DNA of 64,000 bases from an uncultured Coriobacteriaceae bacterium (GCA_900539675.1 UQDJ01000003.1:1-64000); one strand, 5' to 3'. Positions 25,302 through 35,166 are shown, numbered from the stretch's first letter. Made by a program: numbers and translations. The notes: generated from the letters alone by a model not told the origin.

Positions 25302-25394
25302 TGGCGGAAGGAGAGGGATTTGAACCCTCGTTACCGGTAGTGCCGGTAAAACGGTTTTCGAGACCGCCGCATTCAGCCGCTCTGCCATCCTTCC
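25302..25394 (-). tRNA. tRNA-Ser (anticodon CGA)
   Basis: 93 bases with a long variable arm (TTACCGGCACTACCGGTAA region) and CCA encoded. Acceptor GGAAGGA pairs with TCCTTCC. The anticodon loop CTCGAAA gives CGA. Confidence 0.95.
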
Positions 25395-25498
25395 ATAACG
25401 GTATTCAACGAGAAGTGTTGGCAGGAATAATCACGTGATTGATTATTACCCGATGGTAAAGCACTTCAGAAAAGCGCATTACAACACATTCCCTATGT

Positions 25499-25525
25499 AA
25501 AAGAAAACGCTCACCAAGAGCGTTT
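25499..25525 (-). terminator. Intrinsic terminator after tRNA-Ser(GGA)
   Basis: On the minus strand AAACGCTC and GAGCGTTT form an 8-bp stem followed by TCTTTT. About 80 bases beyond the tRNA. A second small hairpin (GCGTC/GACGC) lies at 25534-25551. Confidence 0.7.
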
Positions 25526-25605
25526 CTAAAACGCGTCCGTCTTAGACGCTTCAAATATATCAAACTTCCGCGTTGGTTTTACAACTTTTCAGAAGCGATT
25601 ATCAG

Positions 25606-25698
25606 TGGCGGAGAGATGGGGATTCGAACCCCAGATACGCTTTTGGCGTATACACGATTTCCAATCGTGCTCCTTAAGCCAGACTCGGACATCTCTCC
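25606..25698 (-). tRNA. tRNA-Ser (anticodon GGA)
   Basis: 93 bases, long variable arm (TATACGCCAAAAGCGTAT region), CCA encoded. Acceptor GGAGAGA pairs with TCTCTCC; anticodon loop TTGGAAA gives GGA. Confidence 0.95.
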
Positions 25699-25743
25699 AA
25701 ATGCAATGCTATTTGCATGTGCAAGACGGCAGTATACACTAAA

Positions 25744-26580
25744 TTAGTACTCTGTAACAAGAGAATAATAACCATCTTGCGACAAGATTCTTAAAGGTAC
25801 GCCAAATAAATTCGAAACCCGCTCTGTGGTCAGGGCTTCTTCTTTAGGTTTGTCGTCAAAAAGTTTGCCTTCGCGAATCATAATGACGCGTTTTATTTCA
25901 GGAATAATATCTTCGGGGTAGTGCGTCACCAAAATAATCGCCTTACCCGCTGCGGTAAGATCACGCATGGTTTTACGCACGTAATACATACCCTCAGGAT
26001 CAAGCCCTGTGGTAGGCTCATCAAGCACCAGCACTTCTGGATCATGGACAAGCGCTCGAGCAATCAATACGCGCCGTGCTTGGCCGGACGAAAGCGTCAT
26101 AACATCCTGGTTTGCCAGATGCTCAATACCTAAAAACTCAAGCGTCTTTCTCACTTTCGCTTTACCAGCTTCGTTCATCCTATACCGTCGCGGTACACCC
26201 AAGGCACCTAACAAACCGCCATATACCACTTCAAATACCGGTAGATGCACGGTAATTTGGTTTTGCATAGTGGAAGAAACAACCCCTAAGGTTTGCTTAA
26301 TCTCGTCAAGCGTCACCAGATTCTTGCCCTTAAAAAGAACGGGTGGCTCATCGCGATACAGGGGGAATACTTCACGCGTAATGAGATGGATAAAAGTGGA
26401 TTTACCCGCACCGTTAGGACCAATAAGAGCAATGCTTTCACCTTGATGAAGTGTAAAATCATCAACCTGTAAAATCACCTTGCCCTCACGGCGCACCGTC
26501 GCGTCATGAAGCTGAATAAGAGGAGGCTCGGTGTCTGGCTCAGAACTATTCTGCTGGTGTTGAAAAATATCTTCACTCAT
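25744..26580 (-). CDS. ABC transporter ATP-binding protein (ModF/PhrA-like, COG1119 type)
   Basis: 278 residues from MSEDIFQHQQN; the frame is open upstream to 26706, but this ATG has AAGAGGATGCG in front and gives normal length. Walker A LIGPNGAGKST, Q-loop region SSTMQNQ, signature LSSGQARRVLIARALV, Walker B VLVLDEPTTGLDP and switch VTHYPEDI are all present. The style (HDATVRREGKVILQVDDF, DEIKQTLGVVSS) resembles single ABC ATPases of the ModF/PhrA group. No permease or binding protein is adjacent, so the partner and substrate are unknown. Confidence 0.85.
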   Translation of the reverse strand: MSEDIFQHQQNSSEPDTEPPLIQLHDATVRREGKVILQVDDFTLHQGESIALIGPNGAGKSTFIHLITREVFPLYRDEPPVLFKGKNLVTLDEIKQTLGVVSSTMQNQITVHLPVFEVVYGGLLGALGVPRRYRMNEAGKAKVRKTLEFLGIEHLANQDVMTLSSGQARRVLIARALVHDPEVLVLDEPTTGLDPEGMYYVRKTMRDLTAAGKAIILVTHYPEDIIPEIKRVIMIREGKLFDDKPKEEALTTERVSNLFGVPLRILSQDGYYSLVTEY

Positions 26581-26740
26581 CGCATCCTCTTCTCTTGGCG
26601 TACTTGGCTCTATCGGACATACTTGCAGCGTACTTATGGTGTACTTGTTGCGTACTGGGGTAAACATATACGGGCGCCGTTGGGCGCACTGATGGTTTAC
26701 ATCCATAAGTGATGCACCTTATGTGGTGCATTCATATGAA

Positions 26741-26766
26741 CAGGGCGCCCCATTTGAAGCGCCCTG
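26741..26766 (-). terminator. Hairpin after the foldase gene
   Basis: CAGGGCGC and GCGCCCTG form a perfect 8-bp stem 31 bases beyond the stop of the foldase gene. No clear T-tract follows, so termination is only likely. Confidence 0.4.
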
Positions 26767-26796
26767 CAAAAGTTTATATGTAACGTATCGCACGTC

Positions 26797-28077
26797 TTAC
26801 TGATTATTAGACTGACCCTGATCACCGGAAGTGTCGCTACCCTGAGCGGCAGCATTAGCGGTATCCGCAGCATCGGCACTCGCATCGGAGCCATTGCTTG
26901 ATTGATCGGCACCCTGGTTAGCAGAGTTATCAGCCTGACCCTGATCTGCTGACTGATCTGCATTCTGATCTGCTGACTGATCTGCGCCCTGATCACCAGA
27001 GCCATCGCCATTCTGATCGTTGTTGTCCTCATATTGGGTCATATCCAGGTTGTAAGGAACATTGTCTGGCATATCGTTAATTTGGATATCGGCCTGTTCT
27101 TTATAGGAGTTAAACCAATCGTTATATGCCTGGGACTGATTCTGTTGCTTCAAAATATTAGAAATGTAGTCTACAAATTCAGAGGGGTATTGATCCAGGC
27201 TCGTTGCTTTACCATCGCAGTGAAATTCCTGTGTGCACTTGATGATATGAATACCGTAATCACTGGTTACGAGACCAGAAACCTGACCTTCAGATAAGTT
27301 AGCCAAAGCATCAGTGTAGGGCTGAACAAAAGTATTGGTAACATCCCAACCTACATCGCCACCATTGTCTTTGGATCCCGTATCAGTGGAGTACTGTTTA
27401 GCAGCATCAGCAAAATCGAGCGTACCGGCGTTTATCTGATCTAATACCTGCTGAGCCGTATCCTGATCATCAGAAGAGAACAAAATATGAGATGAGCGCT
27501 TGGCACCATCAAACATGGTGTAATAGGTGTTCATCATATCGAGCACTTGGGAGTCATCAACGGTGGCAGCATCTCCTGCGACATTCTGCATGAGAGCCTG
27601 ATCGCGAAGATTCTGTTCAATGGATTCGCGATATTGTTCTTCTGTGACACCACCAGATTGCAACGCCTGCTTCCACTCATCATCGCTTTTGTAGTTAGCC
27701 TTAATCTTATTGATCTGCTCATCTACTTTAGATTCGTCGATCGTGATACCTTTTTCGTCACAGGCCTGTTTCTTCAGCTCAATATCAGTGTAGTAATCAA
27801 TTACCTGACTGCGCACCGTTTCAGGATCCATAGAATTTTGTTTCATCCAATTTGCCCAATCCTGATCGCTGGTCAAATTAGAGCTATTGCGAAAATCCTG
27901 AATGTACTTAGTAATGGTGTCTTCCTGGATTTCAGTACCGTTTACGGTAGCTGCAACACCTCCGGTGTATCCGTAATTCGTGCTGCCGCACCCAACCAGT
28001 GCAAAGGTAAGTGCGCCAATACAAGCAGCGGTTGCACCAATTAAAGATACCTTTCGAAGTAGAGCCGTCTGTTTCAT
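26797..28077 (-). CDS. Parvulin-type peptidyl-prolyl isomerase lipoprotein (PrsA/SurA-like foldase)
   Basis: 426 residues from MKQTALLRK (AGGGA eight bases upstream; an earlier in-frame ATG lacks this). A lipoprotein signal ends in the lipobox LVGC. A SurA_N-like helical domain (VNGTEIQEDTITKYI...) surrounds a parvulin domain (RSSHILFSSDDQDTAQQVLDQI in two parts, DNGGDVGWD, VSGLVTSDYGIHIIK). Such extracytoplasmic foldases assist secreted proteins. The last about 75 residues are a disordered tail of Asp/Gln/Ser/Ala repeats (DQSADQ, NADQSADQ), encoded by short direct repeats. Family secure; whether the parvulin domain is catalytic was not tested. Confidence 0.9.
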   Translation of the reverse strand: MKQTALLRKVSLIGATAACIGALTFALVGCGSTNYGYTGGVAATVNGTEIQEDTITKYIQDFRNSSNLTSDQDWANWMKQNSMDPETVRSQVIDYYTDIELKKQACDEKGITIDESKVDEQINKIKANYKSDDEWKQALQSGGVTEEQYRESIEQNLRDQALMQNVAGDAATVDDSQVLDMMNTYYTMFDGAKRSSHILFSSDDQDTAQQVLDQINAGTLDFADAAKQYSTDTGSKDNGGDVGWDVTNTFVQPYTDALANLSEGQVSGLVTSDYGIHIIKCTQEFHCDGKATSLDQYPSEFVDYISNILKQQNQSQAYNDWFNSYKEQADIQINDMPDNVPYNLDMTQYEDNNDQNGDGSGDQGADQSADQNADQSADQGQADNSANQGADQSSNGSDASADAADTANAAAQGSDTSGDQGQSNNQ

Positions 28078-28422
28078 ATAGATTCCCTGTCTCATTAAAT
28101 GTCATAGGCTGCGCAAAATGCGCAACTGTCCGTTATTTTGGCACAATGTGAATCAATGGCTTTTGTGAGCACAATTTACTCACGTTAACGAACGTGGTTA
28201 CCATAAGCTCTTCATATTTGCTGCGCCTATAGATTAGAGAAACTAAGCGTTACGCACTTTTTGTTGTTATGTGTGCAGGATGTTCACTTATTAGGGATAT
28301 ACCATACTCGGCGCACCTATGCTCAGCGCACCTATATACAACAGGCAGCCGGTATGCCGACTGCCTGTTGTATTAAGCTATAAATTTCTGCATTCTGAAG
28401 CAGAGATTATGTTCTTGGTAAT
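28078..28422. other. Intergenic region between the foldase gene and typA
   Basis: 345 bases. The typA-proximal part holds a long hairpin (28335-28374) and a doubled GCGCACCTAT (about 28310-28334). The foldase promoter should lie in 28080-28300; I see no clear hexamers and no coding potential. Confidence 0.45.
28335..28374 (-). terminator. Long hairpin after typA, probable terminator
   Basis: TACAACAGGCAGTCGG pairs with CCGGCTGCCTGTTGTA (16 bp, one G-U) around a CATA loop, about 50 bases beyond the typA stop. It lacks a T-run on either strand, so it may be a stabilising 3' hairpin. Confidence 0.6.
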
Positions 28423-30246
28423 TTAACCCTGCATGTTGTGCTTGGCTTCTTTGCGACGATCCGTTGCAGAAAGCAAACGCTTGCGTAAACGAATAGACTT
28501 TGGCGTAATTTCTACCAGTTCGTCATCTTCAATATATTCGAGTGCTTCTTCCAGGGTAAAGCGAACCGGTGGCGTAAGCTGGATAGCTTTATCGGCACCA
28601 GCTGAGCGCTGATTGCCCAACTGCTTAGCCTTAGCAACATTTACCACCATATCGCCTTCTTTGGCTGATTCGCCAACAATCATACCATCATAGCAATCTT
28701 CGCCAGGGCCAATAAACAACCTGCCGCGCTGCTGTAAGGTATCCAGAGCATAGGCTACTGACTTTTCAGTTGCCATAGCAATCATACAGCCGTTCTTACG
28801 ACCCTGGAATTCACCTCGATACGGACCATATTCGCTGAAGTGATGGAACATTGTGGCTTCGCCACGAGAAACATTCATCAACTTGGTACGCAATCCCATG
28901 GTGCCACGAGAGGGTAATTTAAATACCAGGTGCGTCTGATCTCCGCGCTGGAACATATCGGTCATTTCGCCACCAGCCTGACCGAACACTTCAATACACT
29001 TACCAGCATATTCGCTGGGAGTATCAACTGTAGCCTCTTCGATTGGCTCCAGCTTATTGCCGTTTTCATCGCGCTTGATAATAACGCGCGGACGCCCAAC
29101 CTGAAATTCATAGCCTTCACGGCGCATGGTTTCCATCAAAACAGACAGATGCAACAAACCTCGTCCGGCTACTTCTACACCCGATTTATCTTCAGTTTCC
29201 GTGATACGCATCGAAATGTTTGATTCGGCTTCATCGAACAGACGCTGCTTCAGCTGGCGAGCCTGCACAATTTCACCTTCGCGACCCACCAAAGGCGAAG
29301 TAGATGCTTCAAATACAACTGCCATGGTAGGTTCTTCAACCTTGATAGGGTCAAGCAAGACCGGCGTTTCGCGGTTGGTGACCATATCTCCGATATCGGC
29401 ATCTTCTACACCAACCACTGCAATAATGTCACCTGCAATAGCTTCTTGAACTTCCTTTTTGCCCAGCTCTTCAAAGGTGAGCACCTGCTTGATGATGGTG
29501 TTATAACGAGTACCATCATTCTTTACTACCAGCACCGGCTCGTTTTTATGCATGGTGCCTGAGTGCAGACGACCAACACCGATACGGCCTACGAAACTGG
29601 AGTGATCAACGGTACAAATCTGCAACGCAACTGGCCCGTTAGGCTCGCAATCCGGTGCAGGAACTTCCTTCAAGATGGTATCCAACAAGGGAATCATATT
29701 CATATTGCCATCATCAGGTTCATAACGAGCATAGCCATTCATGGCGCTGGCATAAATAATGGGGAAGTCAAGCTGTTCATCGCTTGCATCAAGTTCAACC
29801 ATAAGGTCGAACACTTCATCTACCACTTCTTCAGGACGCGAACCAGGACGATCAATCTTGTTAATAACCACCACGATGCGCAACCCTAAAGAAAGCGCCT
29901 TTTGAAGGACGAAACGCGTCTGAGGCATGGGACCTTCAAAAGCGTCAACAATCAGTAGAGCACCATCTGCCATGTTCAACACACGCTCAACTTCACCACC
30001 GAAGTCAGCATGGCCCGGCGTGTCGATGACGTTAATCTTTACATCTTTATACGTAATGGAGATGTTCTTAGACAGAATCGTAATACCGCGTTCACGCTCT
30101 TGATCGTTGGAGTCCAAAACGCGCTCAGCCACTTCCTGGTTTTCACGAAAAACACCTGCAGTATACAGCAGACGGTCAACCAGAGTGGTCTTGCCGTGGT
30201 CAACATGAGCAATGATTGCCACATTGCGAATATTTTCTTGTTTCAT
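28423..30246 (-). CDS. typA: Ribosome-associated translational GTPase TypA/BipA
   Basis: 607 residues, full length. GTP-binding motifs: [10 protein letters not shown] (G1), RERGITI (G2), DTPGHADF (G3), NKIDRP (G4) and YASAMNGYA (G5). EF-G-like domains follow, with TypA features such as [37 protein letters not shown] and [17 protein letters not shown]. It binds ribosomes under stress and helps 50S assembly. ATG start, preceded by tRNA-Ala with a terminator between. Confidence 0.97.
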   Translation of the reverse strand: MKQENIRNVAIIAHVDHGKTTLVDRLLYTAGVFRENQEVAERVLDSNDQERERGITILSKNISITYKDVKINVIDTPGHADFGGEVERVLNMADGALLIVDAFEGPMPQTRFVLQKALSLGLRIVVVINKIDRPGSRPEEVVDEVFDLMVELDASDEQLDFPIIYASAMNGYARYEPDDGNMNMIPLLDTILKEVPAPDCEPNGPVALQICTVDHSSFVGRIGVGRLHSGTMHKNEPVLVVKNDGTRYNTIIKQVLTFEELGKKEVQEAIAGDIIAVVGVEDADIGDMVTNRETPVLLDPIKVEEPTMAVVFEASTSPLVGREGEIVQARQLKQRLFDEAESNISMRITETEDKSGVEVAGRGLLHLSVLMETMRREGYEFQVGRPRVIIKRDENGNKLEPIEEATVDTPSEYAGKCIEVFGQAGGEMTDMFQRGDQTHLVFKLPSRGTMGLRTKLMNVSRGEATMFHHFSEYGPYRGEFQGRKNGCMIAMATEKSVAYALDTLQQRGRLFIGPGEDCYDGMIVGESAKEGDMVVNVAKAKQLGNQRSAGADKAIQLTPPVRFTLEEALEYIEDDELVEITPKSIRLRKRLLSATDRRKEAKHNMQG

Positions 30247-30276
30247 ATGCGCTTCTTTCTCATAAACGCCTATACG

Positions 30277-30304
30277 TAAAAAAGCCGCTCATGTGAGCGG
30301 CTTT
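30277..30304 (-). terminator. Intrinsic terminator after tRNA-Ala
   Basis: On the minus strand AAAGCCGCTCA and TGAGCGGCTTT form an 11-bp stem around a CA loop, followed by TTT. It ends ten bases before the tRNA 3' end and 30 bases upstream of typA. Confidence 0.85.
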
Positions 30305-30313
30305 AATTTGTAA

Positions 30314-30389
30314 TGGTGGAGCATAGGGGGATCGAACCCCTGACCTCAGGCTTGCAAAGCCCGCGCTCTCCCAGCTGAGCTAATGCCCC
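30314..30389 (-). tRNA. tRNA-Ala (anticodon TGC)
   Basis: 76 bases with CCA encoded. Acceptor GGGGCAT pairs with ATGCTCC (one G-U). Anticodon loop TTTGCAA gives TGC; T arm AGGGGTTCGATCCCCT is standard. It lies apart from any rRNA gene. Confidence 0.97.
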
Positions 30390-30418
30390 ATATGTGCGAC
30401 CTTTCGGCTTTTCTATAA

Positions 30419-30460
30419 TAAACGCTCCATCGGCTAACTCGGCTCACGGTGGAGCGTTTA
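30419..30460 (-). terminator. Hairpin after tRNA-Ile, probable terminator
   Basis: On the minus strand TAAACGCTCCA pairs with TGGAGCGTTTA (11 bp), followed by TTATAG. It lies between tRNA-Ile and tRNA-Ala, suggesting separate transcripts. Confidence 0.6.
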
Positions 30461-30471
30461 TCGGCAAAAAA

Positions 30472-30548
<77 letters not shown>

Positions 30549-30788
30549 GAAAAATCGCGCTCAGATAATTTACTACCCACGCCCAGTTTGGTCAACCCGT
30601 AATTCAAAAAAATTTTGAGTTTTAGGAGCACACACCACACAATTCGCTATTTGACCTGCAAACTTCCTGTAAAAAATAGCTTTAAATAATTTTTGACGTG
30701 TGTTTGCCGTCATGAATTGGCTTGCACTCTTCATATATCAAGCTGCGTGCTATGCTTGAAATAGTATCACCTCTGTAAGGAGGTTTCC

Positions 30789-31289
30789 ATGGTTGAAGTT
30801 CGAGTTCAGACCTTAGTTATTGCAGATAATGCAAACGTCTCTGTTTTAGTGCTCTGTCCCACTGACGATGAAGGTATGCCGAATCGCTTTATCCCAATTT
30901 GGATAGGCCTACCAGAAGCGGCATTAATTGGTATGGCGATAGAGGATATCCGTTTACCACGGCCATCTACCCATGATCTTTTCATCGATGCCATCACTAA
31001 TTTCGATGCCTATGTGGACCATGTTTTAATCACCACAGTTCGTGCATCCACCTTTTTCGCGAAGCTTACCTTGCGCCATCATGGCCGCCTGATTGAATTG
31101 GACGCCCGCCCAAGCGATGCTATTGCGCTAGCTGCAAAACAAAATGCACCGTTGTATGTGATGGATGAAGTATTTGAAAAGGCTTCTTTTCCCTTTGAAA
31201 TCAGCAAGGATGAAAACGATGAAAAGGTGCTTAAAGAATTTCATGATTTTGTGGCGCACTTAAACCCTGATGACTTTTTACCTGGCTAA
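30789..31289 (+). CDS. Bifunctional nuclease family (DUF151/BFN) protein
   Basis: 166 residues. Conserved family blocks: FIPIWIGLPEAALIGMAIEDI split by the first helix, RPSTHDLF, LIELDARPSDAIALAAKQNAPLYV in two parts, and a C-terminal acidic helix. Proteins of this family have been described with RNase and DNase activity, or as UvrB/UvrC-associated in mycobacteria-like bacteria; the activity here is inferred. ATG with TAAGGAGGTTTCC, a very strong ribosome binding site. It is followed 62 bases later by a LysR regulator on the same strand. Confidence 0.9.
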   Translation: MVEVRVQTLVIADNANVSVLVLCPTDDEGMPNRFIPIWIGLPEAALIGMAIEDIRLPRPSTHDLFIDAITNFDAYVDHVLITTVRASTFFAKLTLRHHGRLIELDARPSDAIALAAKQNAPLYVMDEVFEKASFPFEISKDENDEKVLKEFHDFVAHLNPDDFLPG

Positions 31290-31351
31290 TACCCTGATCA
31301 AAGCGTCTTGAGTATCATTTATGATGTCACGCTAACAAGATGAGGGTATGT

Positions 31352-32251
31352 ATGGATACAAGACAACTTCAATATTTCTTGGCGATTGCCCGCCATCAAA
31401 ATATCTCGAAAGCGGCTGAAGAGCTCCACATATCACAACCTGCGCTGAGCACCACTTTACGCACGCTCGAACAAGAACTAGGGCAGCAACTCTTTGATCG
31501 TCAAGGGAAGAAGCTTGTCATTAATGAGAATGGTCGCTATTTAGCCAGTAGGGCGAAAAGCGCGTTTGATATCCTCGATGAGGCCAAAACAGCTCTTCAA
31601 ACCAGCGTGCAAGAACGAAATAGCACCGTTAACTGCGCAATGGAAATTCCATTAGGTAATATGGGTGAAGTTTTGCGTCAATTCCATGAGAGACATCCTT
31701 CAATTCTGATTCGCATGGGATACGCCGATTCAACCCAGTTCAATAAACGCGCTCTTGATGTAATACTCTGTTCTTCTGCAACTCCCATTGAAGATACGAA
31801 CTATATCTTTCTAGGCAAAGAAGATCTGATGATTGTTATGCCGCCGAATCACTCTTTAGCGCAACGCGAATCGGTAGCTCTAGCTGATTTTAAACATGAT
31901 GATTTTGTTTTTACTAATCCTAGCGTTATGCGCAACATTTCATACGCCATGTGCATTGAAGCTGGTTTTGAACCGCGCATCATTATGGAAACACAGTTGT
32001 TCAGTGAGGCATTAAGTATTGTTTCCGCTGGTCTTGGATGTTGTATTGCCACTGAAATTACGTGGCTCGGTAATATGCCTTATAAGGTAGTAGTACGAAA
32101 GCCTACTGATGTACATCGCCATCGTTACCTCTATGCACGCCTACCAAAACATATTGCACCTTCTGAAGCTACTTGGGCTTTTATTAATTATTTACAAGAC
32201 TATGCGGAAAGCATCACTAGTTTGTCAGCCCAACAACAACCCTACGTATAG
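31352..32251 (+). CDS. LysR-family transcriptional regulator
   Basis: 299 residues from MDTRQLQYFLAIARHQN; an ATG four codons earlier lacks a ribosome binding site, while GAGGG lies five bases before this one. Winged helix 1-65 (ISKAAEELHISQPALSTTLRTLEQELG in two parts, LFDRQGKKL), then a linker helix and a periplasmic-binding-protein-like effector domain (from about 95). It converges on the transporter-esterase pair, which it might control because no other regulator is nearby. The effector is unknown. Confidence 0.92.
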   Translation: MDTRQLQYFLAIARHQNISKAAEELHISQPALSTTLRTLEQELGQQLFDRQGKKLVINENGRYLASRAKSAFDILDEAKTALQTSVQERNSTVNCAMEIPLGNMGEVLRQFHERHPSILIRMGYADSTQFNKRALDVILCSSATPIEDTNYIFLGKEDLMIVMPPNHSLAQRESVALADFKHDDFVFTNPSVMRNISYAMCIEAGFEPRIIMETQLFSEALSIVSAGLGCCIATEITWLGNMPYKVVVRKPTDVHRHRYLYARLPKHIAPSEATWAFINYLQDYAESITSLSAQQQPYV

Positions 32252-32280
32252 CTGATGAATATAAGTTTCCTCATTTGGTT

Positions 32281-32352
32281 TCTAATGTGATAACGCTACA
32301 TTACATTAGATCTTAAACGGAAGAGCCTAGACGATATGCCTAGACTCTTCTT
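32281..32352. terminator. Two inverted repeats between convergent LysR and transporter genes
   Basis: TCTAATGT (32281-32288) pairs with ACATTAGA (32303-32310). GAAGAGCCTAG (32320-32330) pairs with CTAGACTCTTC (32340-32350), fully with one G-U on the minus strand. The second is a plausible terminator for the leftward transporter transcript; neither has a clear T-tract. Confidence 0.45.
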
Positions 32353-32501
32353 AAGAGGGTCACAACACGCATAGGGGGTAATTTATGCGCTGTTGTAGCT
32401 ATAAAAAGTATTGTCTTATACCGTCACTACCTCTAATTTATTAATCCCTTTAAAGATGATTCTTTGCGAATATAAAAGACATTTTTGGGATATAGACCAT
32501 C

Positions 32502-33832
32502 TTAGAGATCATCCTCAGTAAGACGTTCGCGAGGCAACTTATCTTTCATGGATAGAGCGATTAAACCAAGCACAAGAACTAACCCCATACAAATCAAGGC
32601 AATGATAAAGGCTGCAGTAAAGCCACCAAGATTTTCGTAAATCACTGCCCAGAAGAAGCTGCCGACTGCGCCGCCGAAACCAAGGCCGCAACCAATGTAG
32701 CCCCAAATCACTGGATAAGAAGCACCATTGCCAAAGCAAGCACGAACGACCATCGGTGCCACAACCAGGGTACCTGGAATAAAGCAGCCAAATATTACAC
32801 CGCCAATTGGAAGCAAGATCGTATTTGGTGCAAGCCACATCATCAAAAGGCCTACCACACCACAGGCAACTAAGCCTATCAATGTCTTACTTACACTGAT
32901 ATCAGAGAAAATACCTAAACCAAGTTTACCAATTGCATTACCAGCGCTATTAAACGCCGTCAGCTCTGCGCCGGTTACAAAAGCGCCCATGATAATACCA
33001 TTAACCACTGCAGCCTGCTCGTTATACCAGGTTACATATGTTGCGAAGTAGGCGTTAATGTTGCAAACCGTATTAATAAGGATGGCGAACAACACCAAGA
33101 TGACCAATAAAATAGACTTGCGGGCAACACTTGGGCGCACACAGAGCGGAACCAGTGCTTCTTCATGAGATTCTGCGAGCTTCTTTGCTTCGCGAGCGGT
33201 TCCGTATGGCAAAAGGCCGCGATCTTCTGGACGACTCGAAAGTAAAAATACAACGCCTAAAACCATTACCACCAACGAGATAACGCCTAAGGTGATATAA
33301 CTTACACGCCAACCGGATGAATCAATAAGCATCTGGCCGATGGGAGTAAAGAACATACCACCAAAGCCTGTAAAAGCTGTGCAAACGCCAATAATTAATC
33401 CTACACTGACGCGGAACCAGCGATTCATAATGGCCGCTACAGCAACGCCTAACATGATAGCGTTTGTGACACCAGCAATAGCGCCACCGACCCACAGCAT
33501 CCAAACTTCTGGCACAATGCCAAAAGATATGAGCACTAATGACTCGACTGCTGCAGATATTAAAATAATTATTTTACATCATATTTTGCGAGCCATAAAC
33601 CAGCAAACGGGGTCACAATAACGCCTGTAATATAGTCCATCGTACGCCAAAGAGAAATTTGGCTTACAGGAACACCAAAGTCTTCAGCCATAACGGGATA
33701 GTAAATACCTGCACAGCTATTCAGAATTGCTGAAGGAACACCACAGATCAAAATGCCAACAATAACAATTGGAAGATAATGAATGAAGCTTTTCTCTACA
33801 CATTCTTCCGGTGTATATTTTTTCTTTGCCAT
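32502..33832 (-). pseudogene. MFS transporter interrupted by a one-base frameshift
   Basis: Two frames together encode a full major-facilitator protein of about 443 residues. The first part, 33569-33832, begins MAKKKYTPEECVEK and ends LAKYDVK then TAA. The second part runs to 32502 in the -1 frame; read back upstream it continues KIIILISAAVES, exactly where the first stops. The junction is a run of four A on the minus strand (33572-33575). Five A would restore GTA AAA ATA ATT. The second part shows GGMFFTPIGQMLIDSSGWRVSY in two pieces, the loop RPEDRG, and helices to the end. It is 42 bases downstream of the esterase. Loss of function, phase variation, slippage or a sequencing error are all possible. 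Confidence 0.8.
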
Positions 33833-33874
33833 GACTTACTCCTCTTGTCGAGTAATAGATTGAGTAAGTGGCTG

Positions 33875-34825
33875 TTAATCAGTCACTAATTTTGGATCAG
33901 GTGGGAGCTTAGTGCGATTATGCTCACCTTCCCAGATATAGGTATCAATAAAGTCAAGGATTTCGTTTACTACTTCATCGGTTTTCATTTCAGGATCGCC
34001 ATGTATAGCATCTTCGAATAATCGCAACTTTGCGCGCTTTTCATGGCAGGTTTCATTAATCTTGTTCATGAAAGCAACTGATTGAGTGTAAGGAACCACA
34101 GGATCTTTAATGCCGTGAAGTAAGAATGCCGGTGGAAAATCTTCAGTAACGAAATTGATGGGACTTCCAAAACTGGAAGCAGCAGGATTACGGCTATTCT
34201 TGAAACCCATAATTAGATTATGGGGGAATACCATACCCTCTCCCTGATCGGAAGCTAATTCAGTACCACCAGTTGCATCCACCACATCGTCTTCAGATAA
34301 CCGATTACATAAATCAATTTGATACATATCAGTGGGACCGTACAGGCTTACTAAGCACTGAATAGAATCATCAACCTCAGGGTTGCCAAGCTCTTTACCT
34401 TTCATAATTGGACGATTATTGAGCGCAGCAATCATGTTGTTGATATGGGCACCAGCAGAGTTGCCCCAAGCGGCGATCTTGTCGGTCTTGAGTTGATACT
34501 CGTCAGCATGTGCACGTAGAAAACGAAGCGCAGCGCGAACATCCTCTAGGGGAGCGGGCCAAACCACATCAGGCGCAATACGGTAGTTCACACAAGCCAG
34601 AGCATAACCCTGACTCATTACCTTAAAGACTCCTGGCATAGTATTATCACGCTTATCGCCGCCAACCCAGCCTCCACCATGAGTAAATACAATGAGTGGG
34701 AATGGACCGTCACCCTCATCGGGCAACCAAATATCCATGCTCTGGCGCGGATCATTCCCATACGGAACATCAAGCCAATAGTGTTTATATTGATGTGGAT
34801 CAATAGCAGTAAAATAGCCTGACAT
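33875..34825 (-). CDS. Alpha/beta-hydrolase, carboxylesterase (HSL/BD-FAE-like)
   Basis: 316 residues without a signal peptide. Oxyanion motif THGGGWVGGDKR, nucleophile GNSAGAH, acid LLHGIKDPVVP and catalytic His in DAIHGDPE are all in place, so the triad looks intact. The family hydrolyses small carboxylic esters or amides in the cytosol. It forms a likely operon with the frameshifted transporter (42 bases), suggesting import and hydrolysis of an ester or conjugate; substrate unknown. ATG with GGAGGGA upstream. Confidence 0.9.
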   Translation of the reverse strand: MSGYFTAIDPHQYKHYWLDVPYGNDPRQSMDIWLPDEGDGPFPLIVFTHGGGWVGGDKRDNTMPGVFKVMSQGYALACVNYRIAPDVVWPAPLEDVRAALRFLRAHADEYQLKTDKIAAWGNSAGAHINNMIAALNNRPIMKGKELGNPEVDDSIQCLVSLYGPTDMYQIDLCNRLSEDDVVDATGGTELASDQGEGMVFPHNLIMGFKNSRNPAASSFGSPINFVTEDFPPAFLLHGIKDPVVPYTQSVAFMNKINETCHEKRAKLRLFEDAIHGDPEMKTDEVVNEILDFIDTYIWEGEHNRTKLPPDPKLVTD

Positions 34826-34973
34826 ATTCCCTCCTTTCTCCTCTCCCTTTGTAAACGTACTCGATAATCCCTTATGAACACGTTCATTTCTTAAGAAAAA
34901 CCATACCCTTATTCATTTATAAGGAGAACTAACAAAAAGTGATATAAACCCTGTTCAAAGTTATATGACTTAT

Positions 34974-34997
34974 TATGTTTCTTTATAAAGAAACATA
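34974..34997. promoter_or_regulatory. 24-bp perfect palindrome upstream of the esterase-transporter pair
   Basis: The half-site TATGTTTCTTTA is followed immediately by its exact reverse complement. It lies 149 bases upstream of the esterase start. It is too AT-rich and unspaced to be a terminator; an operator for a dimeric regulator is the simplest reading. Confidence 0.55.
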
Positions 34998-35056
34998 CAT
35001 GGGACACCGCTTATATGTTTGTACGGTCAATGCGCACGATCACTTACTTAACGCAA

Positions 35057-35072
35057 CGTTTCACGTGAAGCA
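35057..35072. promoter_or_regulatory. Degenerate parS-like site
   Basis: CGTTTCACGTGAAGCA matches TGTTTCACGTGAAACA at 14 of 16 positions. It is left of the origin, beyond gyrA; binding by ParB is uncertain. Confidence 0.35.
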
Positions 35073-35166
35073 TCCTTGGTGGAATACCGATAAATCGAGA
35101 TGAAGCAATTCGGCAAACCGTATGAGGAACAGGGGAGAATGACAGGTTACCTTGTGATGACGGTTT

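Noticed and set aside
32502..33536. The two transporter halves as separate genes
   Set aside because: The second half has no ribosome binding site and its upstream frame continues the first half's protein without gap.
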